Origin: Endozoicomonadaceae bacterium
GTDB lineage: Bacteria > Pseudomonadota > Gammaproteobacteria > Pseudomonadales > Endozoicomonadaceae
Assembly: GCA_015163815.1 (NCBI GenBank)
Contig: JAAOIJ010000094.1
Location: 1 to 7,332, forward strand
Reading direction: 5' to 3'
DNA length: 7,332 bases
Every line of letters begins with the position of its first letter. Within the stretch, counting starts at the first letter, position 1. The notes beneath the pieces were generated by a model, which worked only from the letters and a program-made list of their open reading frames with translations, had not been told where the DNA came from and did not search any database. Below are positions 1-4,987 of this stretch, one piece after another. Both the position numbers and the translations under genes were made by a program.

Positions 1-271
1 CAATCTTACCTTTCAACATATTTCTTCGTAGTTTTCCTTCTGATTTGATATGCCCAATTGCGCTTCGTCTTGCGAGTTTTTTCTTTAAGGTAGGATTCAT
101 GCCTTTGCGTTGTCCTGATATAAACACATCACAACAGTCTACTTTATGTCCTCTATAACCTCTATCAACAAAAACCTGTTTAACTTGGCTAGGTATTTTT
201 TCATTGATATCGCATACGACTTCATTTAAAGTATGACCATCATATGGATGGCCTGAATGAGAATTGGCGCT
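1..271 (-). pseudogene. IS5-family transposase, C-terminal part, 5'-truncated and internally deleted
   Basis: Reading the minus strand from 271 down to the window edge gives an open frame of about 90 codons with clear IS5-family (IS1106-like) DDE transposase motifs: GHPYDGHTL, then VFVDRGYRGH (second catalytic Asp), FISGQRKGMNPT, and RRSAIGHIKSEGKLRRN followed by MLKGK. The N-terminal half with the first Asp is missing, because the homology starts directly after the stop codon of the neighbouring permease. The remaining C-terminus and the IS end lie outside the window to the left. Family members usually read RRSAIEPVIGH in the last motif, where E is the catalytic Glu. Here four residues appear to be missing in frame, removing that Glu. 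It is therefore a dead remnant twice over. The family call is secure; the subgroup is less certain. Confidence 0.85.
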
Positions 272-1717
272 CTATTGAACAATCTTTGATATTGTCTGGT
301 TATAAACACAGGTTTTTTTTTGATTAAAAATAAGTGAGGTTGTGTTTTTTTGGATCCAGTAAATAAGCGGTATAACCGGCATACCCAAGCAGGCCGAACT
401 AATAAAAAATAGAGAGTACCCCGTATGATCAACGAGTATGCCTGAGAATCCACCAATTAATTTTGGCAAGAATAAAGTCCATGAATAAAAAAAAGCATAC
501 TGAGTAGCTGAATAAGTGGTTTTTGTGATATGTGATAACCAAGTCATTAAAACACAGGAGGTTAATCCACCACTAAAATTATCAATACAAATAATGAAAG
601 ATAATCCGATTGTACTGGGTTCACCGTATGCGGCTAATATTGCAAATAAAAAATTACAACTGCTGCTTAATATCGCACCTAAATATAATATTTTCAGCAA
701 TCCAAAATAATGAATAAAAAAACCACTCATTAAAACGCCTAAAATAGACATGAAAAACCCATATAATTTGATAATATAGATAATTTGTATTTTCGTAAAA
801 CCTAAATCATAGTAAAAAGGGTGGGCCATAATGCCCGTTAAAATATCTGAAATGCGATAGAAGCCAATTAATAATAAAATAAGATAAGATTGTCGACCAT
901 GTTGCATAAAAAAATCTGCAAAAGGCGCCAATGCTAGACAATACATACTTTTTAAAGTATTGCGGCGTACGGTTTTTTTATTTTTTTTAACTTGTGTTGC
1001 AGTAGTCGTGTTGGGTGATATGAATGTGTCTTGAATAGGTTGTGCTGTTTCAGTAATAAAGCAAGACGTGATCAGTCCAATACAAGATAAAAGACCCATG
1101 CTAAAATAAGCAACTTGCCAGCCTTGAACTTGGTATTGTTGATGCGTATTGATCAGAGATACAATCCAAATAACGCCTGCACCAGAACAACACATCGCTG
1201 TTCGATAGCCCATTTGATAAACAGCTGATAAAGTTGCTTGTTTCATCAATTGAGTTGCTGACTCAATGCGATAGGCATCCGCAACTGTTTCTTGTGCTGC
1301 AGCTCCGAGAGATAACATCATAATCCAGCACATCATACTGGTGAGATTATGACTTGGATTTGCAAAAGATAAAGCAAAGCATGATACGATAATAATGACT
1401 TGAGTGCTCATAAGCCAGCTGCGCCGCAGGCCAAAATAGTACGTTAAGATCGGTAATTTTGTTAAATCTAATATGGGAGCCCAAATCCATTTTGATGCAA
1501 AAATTAAGGTAACCCAGCTACAAAAACCAATGGTAGTTCGATCAATTTGTGCTTCACTTAGCCACAGAGATAATGTGGAAAAAATTAATAAATAAGGTAA
1601 TCCAGCTGAAAAGCCTAAGCAAAATAAAAGCAAAATTTTTGGTTGTTGATAGGTTTTTTTAAGGGCTTGTAGCCCTTGCTGTAATCTATGAGATAGGGTC
1701 TGTTGATGTGTTGACAT
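272..1717 (-). CDS. ampG: AmpG-family muropeptide permease (MFS transporter)
   Basis: A 481-residue polytopic inner-membrane protein, close to the 491 residues of E. coli AmpG, the proton-coupled importer of GlcNAc-anhydroMurNAc peptides released during cell-wall turnover. The first membrane segment has the AmpG-like pattern QQPKILLLFCLGFSAGLPYLL (residues 24-44). Next come FASKWIWAPILD (73-84), FGLRRSWLMSTQ (95-106) and AAAQETVADAYRIE (139-152), matching the AmpG S-Q-D-x-x-x-D-A-[WY] region, and IDNFSGGL (378-385) and SATQYAFFYS (403-412) in the C-terminal half. A hydrophilic linker around 224-256 separates the two bundles. The gene starts 38 bases after the cyclo-ligase gene on the same strand, so the two are probably one transcript. 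No Shine-Dalgarno sequence is visible before the ATG. The TAG stop abuts an IS remnant, so the last 20 or so residues may not be original. Substrate specificity cannot be read from sequence, since intracellular gammaproteobacteria often carry several AmpG-like paralogues. Confidence 0.85.
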   Translation of the reverse strand: MSTHQQTLSHRLQQGLQALKKTYQQPKILLLFCLGFSAGLPYLLIFSTLSLWLSEAQIDRTTIGFCSWVTLIFASKWIWAPILDLTKLPILTYYFGLRRSWLMSTQVIIIVSCFALSFANPSHNLTSMMCWIMMLSLGAAAQETVADAYRIESATQLMKQATLSAVYQMGYRTAMCCSGAGVIWIVSLINTHQQYQVQGWQVAYFSMGLLSCIGLITSCFITETAQPIQDTFISPNTTTATQVKKNKKTVRRNTLKSMYCLALAPFADFFMQHGRQSYLILLLIGFYRISDILTGIMAHPFYYDLGFTKIQIIYIIKLYGFFMSILGVLMSGFFIHYFGLLKILYLGAILSSSCNFLFAILAAYGEPSTIGLSFIICIDNFSGGLTSCVLMTWLSHITKTTYSATQYAFFYSWTLFLPKLIGGFSGILVDHTGYSLFFISSACLGMPVIPLIYWIQKNTTSLIFNQKKTCVYNQTISKIVQ

Positions 1718-1755
1718 ATACGGTACATACTGAATAATTTTGCGTATTAATTGAG

Positions 1756-2367
1756 CTAGTGTGGCTGTAAAACCTTTAAGCCTTTTGGTGTAAAGCTGAA
1801 AGATTTTTTTTCTGTGATCACACCATCAAGCGGGATATCCCAGCGACTAGCGGGTAATATATCATATATTTCTTGTAATGAATGCGCTAATCCGATTAAA
1901 ACAGGTCGATTTCTCGTTGACTCAAAAGTTTTATCATAATACCCACCCCCCATGCCTAATCGCAAGCCTGTTTGATTAAAACCGACTAATGGTGTGAAGA
2001 CAATGGATAATGCTTGTGGTGATTTTTCTTCTTTTTTTGTATGTTCAGGTACTGGGATTCCGGCAATTGATGGTCTTAATGTTTGATTCTTTAGCCAAGG
2101 AATAAAGCACATTAATCTTTGATGTTTATGTAAAATCTTAGGAATATAACCTGTCTTTTTGGGAGTACTCCAAATCAGTTGAATGAGTGGTTTTGTGGAA
2201 ATCTCTCCATTTTTAGGATAATATAAGCCAATATGCATGGCTGTGTGCCAAAGTGTGATTTTTTCAATTTGTTGAACGATAGATTGTCCATGTTGTTTTT
2301 GCTGTTCATCAGATAAAGCGTTACGTTGATTGATCAGCATTTTTCTTATTTTTTCTTTATTATTCAT
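1756..2367 (-). CDS. ygfA: 5-formyltetrahydrofolate cyclo-ligase (5,10-methenyltetrahydrofolate synthetase)
   Basis: A cytoplasmic enzyme that converts 5-formyl-THF to 5,10-methenyl-THF with ATP, returning an inhibitory storage folate to the one-carbon pool. The 203-residue length is normal for the family. Visible landmarks are the N-terminal basic helix KEKIRKMLINQRNALSDEQ (5-22), the IGLYYPKNGEIST strand-turn (46-58), the family signature LVGFNQTGLRLGMGGGYYDKTF (127-148) with the glycine-rich phosphate-binding turn, and the C-terminal DIPLDGVITEKK (177-188). The ATG at 2367 is preceded by a weak AGAG about eight bases upstream. In E. coli this gene follows zapA and the 6S RNA gene; here an IS30-type transposase fragment ends 32 bases upstream, so the ancestral upstream context is gone. 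The permease gene follows 38 bases after the stop, probably in the same transcript. Confidence 0.93.
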   Translation of the reverse strand: MNNKEKIRKMLINQRNALSDEQQKQHGQSIVQQIEKITLWHTAMHIGLYYPKNGEISTKPLIQLIWSTPKKTGYIPKILHKHQRLMCFIPWLKNQTLRPSIAGIPVPEHTKKEEKSPQALSIVFTPLVGFNQTGLRLGMGGGYYDKTFESTRNRPVLIGLAHSLQEIYDILPASRWDIPLDGVITEKKSFSFTPKGLKVLQPH

Positions 2368-2399
2368 TTCATCGACTCTGATATTTTTATTTAAAAAAT

Positions 2400-2570
2400 C
2401 TATTCAATCATGAAATGCAACACTGAAAAAGTTTGTCTTTCTCGTATCACGTCGTTAGGTGTTCGGTAGTTTAACGTTTTTCTAGGTCTGTTATTGCGTG
2501 TTTTTTGAATGGCTAAAATTTCAAAATCTTCTATATTCATAGACGCTGTTTTCTTTGGCAGATATTGACA
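2400..2570 (-). pseudogene. IS30-family transposase, C-terminal remnant
   Basis: On the minus strand, 56 codons and a TAG stop (2402-2400) read as the end of an IS30-family transposase: QYLPKK near the start (matching the family's RQYxPK stretch after NENTNGL), then DFEILAIQKT, then NNRPRKTLNYRTPNDV, the diagnostic C-terminal block of this family. An ATG at 2540 could start a 46-codon frame, but it begins inside the family alignment, so it is not a true start. Upstream of 2570 the frame meets a stop codon and the homology fades; a short GAGAATTCACATGG-like stretch near 2610 may be the worn NENTNG motif. The catalytic DDE residues are absent, so this is dead. I did not find a terminal inverted repeat between its stop and the cyclo-ligase start. 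Confidence 0.85.
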
Positions 2571-2842
2571 GGTTCATGCGCTGATCTGTTAAAGTATTGA
2601 TTCACCATGTGAATTCTCTTCTTTTGGCGATACAAAAAGTGATACGCATGATGAGCGTTTGACTGCTTTATTTTGGCTATAGAAAAGGTCTTTATTGTTG
2701 CACTTTCCACTTAAAAAGGCAATATATTCAATATATTTTAACCTCAAAAGATGATAGCGTCATTTATTCACACATATCTGTTATGCGTGATACGATTGAC
2801 TGGTTGACCTCCCAAGGCGAGTATTTTCTGGAAACCGCTTGA
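2571..2842 (+). pseudogene. Decayed coding-like stretch of unknown origin between IS30 remnant and yhbY
   Basis: No intact gene is present between the IS30 fragment and yhbY. On the plus strand, however, the frame from 2663 (just after a TGA at 2660) to a TGA at 2840 is open for 59 codons. It has a protein-like composition, including HLKRQYIQYI, then TSKDDSVIYSHISVMRDTIDW, and ending TSQGEYFLETA. The only ATG in that frame is at 2783, without a convincing ribosome binding site, leaving 19 codons. A neighbouring frame upstream (about 2613-2676) reads GDTKSDTHDERLTALFWL before a TAG, as if one gene had been frameshifted. I do not recognise the family. It could be the rear of a lost gene whose front was removed with the IS30 insertion, or chance open sequence in AT-rich DNA. 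Confidence 0.3.
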
Positions 2843-2867
2843 ATAGACTCAGGAATTAAGCGATAAT
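2839..2867 (+). promoter_or_regulatory. Probable sigma-70 promoter of yhbY
   Basis: TTGAAT (2839-2844) and GATAAT (2862-2867) are separated by exactly 17 bases, matching the consensus hexamers at 4 and 5 of 6 positions. Transcription would begin near 2874, giving a leader of about 50 bases before the yhbY ATG. The -35 hexamer overlaps the stop codon that ends the decayed stretch upstream. Prediction from sequence only. Confidence 0.5.
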
Positions 2868-2923
2868 ACCTTTCTTTATTCCTTATTATGTAATTGATAG
2901 TTTGATGTTAGACAGAGGTGTAT

Positions 2924-3244
2924 ATGTCATTAACTGAAGTCACAAAGCGTCAGTATCGAAAAATTGCCCATCATCTCAACCCTGTTGTCACATTATCAGA
3001 TTCAGGTGTCACATCAGGCGTGTTATTAGAAACACAGCGAGCCTTATTAGATCATGAATTAATTAAAATAAAACTGAATATTGCAAATCGTGATATGCGT
3101 TTCAGTATCTTATCTCTATTATGTGAACAAGCACAAGCTGAACTAATTCAGTCGATTGGTAAAACAGGATTATTATTTAAAAAAGCCAAAGAAAGAAAAG
3201 AGCGTTTATCTAATTTAGTGGCTCGTTCAATTGATCAGAGATAG
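2924..3244 (+). CDS. yhbY: YhbY-type CRM-domain RNA-binding protein (ribosome assembly factor)
   Basis: A 106-residue single CRM domain protein of the YhbY family, which associates with pre-50S ribosomal particles. It aligns along its length with E. coli YhbY (97 residues): KIAHHLNPVVTL (13-24), SGVTSGVLLETQRALLDHELIKIKL (27-51) and IGKTGLLFKKAKERK (78-92). The GxxG RNA-contact loop, GSNG in E. coli, here reads SDSG (25-28), so the first glycine is replaced. A short basic tail (about residues 93-106) extends past the usual end. The start is the ATG at 2924, five bases after AGAGG (2914-2918); the in-frame GTG at 2918 overlaps that ribosome binding site and is rejected. The usual neighbours greA and rlmE-ftsH are not present, so it appears monocistronic, driven by the promoter-like pair at 2839-2867. 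Confidence 0.9.
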   Translation: MSLTEVTKRQYRKIAHHLNPVVTLSDSGVTSGVLLETQRALLDHELIKIKLNIANRDMRFSILSLLCEQAQAELIQSIGKTGLLFKKAKERKERLSNLVARSIDQR

Positions 3245-3447
3245 TCTGATTGATCATCTGATACAGAATAGCATATCTATACTTTATAATAAGCCGATGA
3301 TAACGATTATGATGCTTGCCTATCTATATTAAATATGTGAGACTGAATATGAAAGGTAATAAAAAGCACGCAAGTCAAGTATGAATGTCTTGCACCCTTT
3401 TGTATGATTGATATGACGTAAGCCTGACTAAACAAAGGAATGTGTTT

Positions 3448-3696
3448 ATGGCTAATACGAATAAACAACGACTGCTTGATGGCATAGAAGCATTGTACCC
3501 TGCAGATGCTAATCATCAAAAAATTGCCTTTATCGGACAAATATTATTACAATACGCATTAGATAATACGTTATATAACTGGCGAAATTTACCAGATGAT
3601 ATATTAGAGCGATATTTAGCTGTGTGTGAAGAATATGAAACCGACTTAATAAATCCTTGTTCTAAAGTATCGATGCCACATTATTTACGATTTTAA
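3448..3696 (+). CDS. Small hypothetical protein (82 aa)
   Basis: I do not recognise this family. The protein is 82 residues, soluble and probably mostly helical, with an aromatic and acidic middle: LLDGIEALYPADANHQKIAF (9-28), YALDNTLYNWRNLPDDILERY (36-56), and a C-terminal part with two cysteines (C60, C71) and no CxxC motif. The ATG at 3448 has AAAGGA (3434-3439) eight bases upstream; the in-frame GTG at 3442 lies too close to it. A weak promoter-like pair, TTGCAC (3390) and TATGAC (3412) with 16 bases between, could serve it; a good TATAAT at 3285 has no matching -35. It stands alone between yhbY and a convergent membrane-protein gene, so context does not suggest a role. The composition and ribosome binding site argue that it is a real gene. 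Confidence 0.7.
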   Translation: MANTNKQRLLDGIEALYPADANHQKIAFIGQILLQYALDNTLYNWRNLPDDILERYLAVCEEYETDLINPCSKVSMPHYLRF

Positions 3697-3703
3697 ATCG
3701 ATT

Positions 3704-3733
3704 ATCACGTAAAGACAGTTTGCAGTACGTGAT
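3704..3733. terminator. Hairpin between convergent genes, likely bidirectional terminator
   Basis: ATCACGTA (3704-3711) and TACGTGAT (3726-3733) form a perfect 8-base-pair stem around a 14-base loop in the 55-base gap between two convergent genes. On the plus strand the stem runs into four T residues (3733-3736). On the minus strand the tract is poorer (TAAT). The position fits a shared terminator; the long loop and short T tract make it a weak one. Confidence 0.5.
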
Positions 3734-3751
3734 TTTGGTTGAGCATGATGT

Positions 3752-4198
3752 TTAGTACAATTTGAAACAATGAATCCACATTCTTTCTAAAGAGGTGGTT
3801 TGATTCTCTTTTATGAAACCATCAATTGCATTCAAAGGTAGTAAAGCAATTCCTTTGATTAATCCAAACAGGCTACCCAATAGGCAACCTATTGAATGTC
3901 CAACTAAAGCCCCTAATACTGTGCTAGTAATGAGTAATAATTGAGAGAATCGATTTGATTTTGAAACCATTTTGGATATCTTTTGACTAACAGATATGCA
4001 GCTGATAGCCCCTATAGCACATCCTTTGACACCATTCATGATCACCTCAGAAAGCGCTAATCGAGCGCTATAAGTAACTCTTAACGAAAAATTGATACTA
4101 TATTGTTTGAATTTTTTGATGAACGTGATACCAAGTGTTGGCTGCTGGCTTTGATTAATAATGTGATTGCTTGAGGTCGTTTGAATATTATATAACAT
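3752..4198 (-). CDS. Hypothetical membrane protein with glycine zipper
   Basis: I do not recognise this 148-residue protein. Residues 1-50 are polar (TTSSNHIINQSQQPT early, then basic) with no signal peptide. A first hydrophobic stretch covers about 52-70. After a basic linker (71-84), a long hydrophobic stretch covers about 86-122 and contains glycines at 96, 100, 104, 108, 112 and 116, an unbroken (GxxxG) ladder typical of glycine-zipper membrane helices that pack tightly or oligomerise. The last 25 residues are polar again (DGFIKENQTTSLERMW). The start is well supported: AAGGAGT (4212-4206 on the minus strand) lies seven bases before the ATG. It faces a convergent small gene and diverges from rdgB. 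Possible roles include a small inner-membrane protein or a secreted membrane-inserting protein; neither can be shown from sequence. Confidence 0.7.
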   Translation of the reverse strand: MLYNIQTTSSNHIINQSQQPTLGITFIKKFKQYSINFSLRVTYSARLALSEVIMNGVKGCAIGAISCISVSQKISKMVSKSNRFSQLLLITSTVLGALVGHSIGCLLGSLFGLIKGIALLPLNAIDGFIKENQTTSLERMWIHCFKLY

Positions 4199-4205
4199 AT
4201 AGCGT

Positions 4206-4212
4206 ACTCCTT
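4206..4212 (-). promoter_or_regulatory. Strong ribosome binding site of the glycine-zipper gene
   Basis: AAGGAGT on the minus strand, seven bases before the ATG ending at 4196. It is the best Shine-Dalgarno match in the window and supports this unrecognised gene being translated. Confidence 0.75.
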
Positions 4213-4258
4213 GTTATGAACATCTGACCTTTTAAATATAATAAAGAAATGACCCCCT

Positions 4259-4276
4259 GACTATACAACTATAGTC
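4259..4276. promoter_or_regulatory. Perfect inverted repeat in the divergent intergenic region, candidate operator
   Basis: GACTATA (4259-4265) and TATAGTC (4270-4276) form a perfect 7-base inverted repeat with a 4-base centre (CAAC). It lies between the divergently transcribed glycine-zipper gene (start 61 bases to the left) and rdgB (start 100 bases to the right). There is no T tract, so it is not a terminator. A dimeric regulator site is possible; chance is also possible. Confidence 0.3.
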
Positions 4277-4331
4277 TCATCCAATAGATTAAGCGTGTTT
4301 TTATAGCATGAATGATGCCTTTGTCTTATCA

Positions 4332-4354
4332 AAACCGTAGTTGACCTATGGTTT
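4332..4354 (+). promoter_or_regulatory. Leader hairpin just upstream of the rdgB ribosome binding site
   Basis: AAACCGTAG (4332-4340) pairs over nine positions with CTATGGTTT (4346-4354), with one G-U pair and a 5-base loop TTGAC. It ends 10 bases before the AGGA (4365-4368) that serves the rdgB ATG. If transcribed it would form a stable 5' leader stem. No T tract follows on the plus strand, so it is not a terminator for rdgB. Confidence 0.4.
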
Positions 4355-4375
4355 AGGGAGTGATAGGATTCTGTT

Positions 4376-4987
4376 ATGATGAAACGACCACAAAAAATAG
4401 TTCTAGCTTCTAATAATTCCAGTAAATATAAAGAGTTACAGGATTTATTGTCTCCTTTTAATTGCGCAGTCTATCCGCAATCGACATTCAATATTGAGAG
4501 TATTGATGAAACAGGCCTGACATTTGTTGAAAATGCGCTTTTAAAAGCTAGGCATGCAGCAGTTGAGAGTCAAATGCCAACTTTAGCCGATGACTCTGGT
4601 TTATGTGTTGATATTTTACAGGGTGCGCCAGGATTATATTCGGCGCGATATGCCGGCAAGCATGCCTCCTCTGAGTCACATATTCATAAATTACTGAAAT
4701 CGCTTCACAAGGTGCCATATGAAAAAAGACAAGCACACTTTCATTGCACTTTAGTCTATTTAGAGCATGCACAAGATCCTGACCCTATTATTTGTCAAGG
4801 ACGTTGGGCAGGATATATCAGTCTTACACCGACTGGAAGCAAAGGCTTTGGATATGATCCTATTTTTTTTGTTCCAGAGTATGCTTGTGTTGCTGCAGAA
4901 TTATCTTTTAAAGTCAAAAATACAATTAGTCATCGAGCACAAGCGATATCACAACTAAAACATCTATTATATTGTCTCTATAAATAA
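4376..4987 (+). CDS. rdgB: RdgB/HAM1 dITP/XTP pyrophosphatase
   Basis: A cytoplasmic house-cleaning nucleotidase that hydrolyses dITP, ITP and XTP to the monophosphate and pyrophosphate, keeping deaminated purines out of DNA and RNA. The 203-residue length is normal. Landmarks are IVLASNNSSKYKEL (8-21; the substrate-binding S/T-x-N-x-x-K motif), ETGLTFVENALLKARHA (45-61), the Mg-binding LADDSGL (70-76), GAPGLYSARYAG (83-94), GFGYDPIFFVP (157-167) for base recognition, and SHRAQA (185-190). The ATG at 4376 follows ATAGGA with seven bases of spacing; a second ATG at 4379 is an alternative. The gene's stop overlaps the hemW start by one base. rdgB followed by hemW is a common gammaproteobacterial pairing. 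Confidence 0.95.
   Translation: MMKRPQKIVLASNNSSKYKELQDLLSPFNCAVYPQSTFNIESIDETGLTFVENALLKARHAAVESQMPTLADDSGLCVDILQGAPGLYSARYAGKHASSESHIHKLLKSLHKVPYEKRQAHFHCTLVYLEHAQDPDPIICQGRWAGYISLTPTGSKGFGYDPIFFVPEYACVAAELSFKVKNTISHRAQAISQLKHLLYCLYK

Noticed and set aside
516..710. Plus-strand open frame of 64 codons
   Set aside because: It lies wholly antisense within the AmpG-family permease, whose motifs are clear; no family resemblance and no ribosome binding site.
2368..2570. Possible 6S RNA gene upstream of the cyclo-ligase
   Set aside because: The position is classical for ssrS, but the sequence is clearly an IS30 transposase tail and shows no long rod-shaped pairing.
3234..3250. Hairpin ATCAGA/TCTGAT at the end of yhbY as a terminator
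   Set aside because: Six A/T-rich pairs overlapping the stop codon and no T tract following; too weak to call.
3307..3540. Minus-strand open frame of 77 codons
   Set aside because: It runs antisense into the small hypothetical gene at 3448-3696, lacks a ribosome binding site and has cysteine-rich, incoherent composition.
4341..4369. TTGACC with TAGGAT as the rdgB promoter
   Set aside because: It would start transcription at or inside the ATG and uses the ribosome binding site as its -10 hexamer; not plausible for a gene with a clear Shine-Dalgarno sequence.
4548..4772. Minus-strand open frame of 74 codons
   Set aside because: Antisense to the conserved core of rdgB; it is explained as a shadow of that gene.
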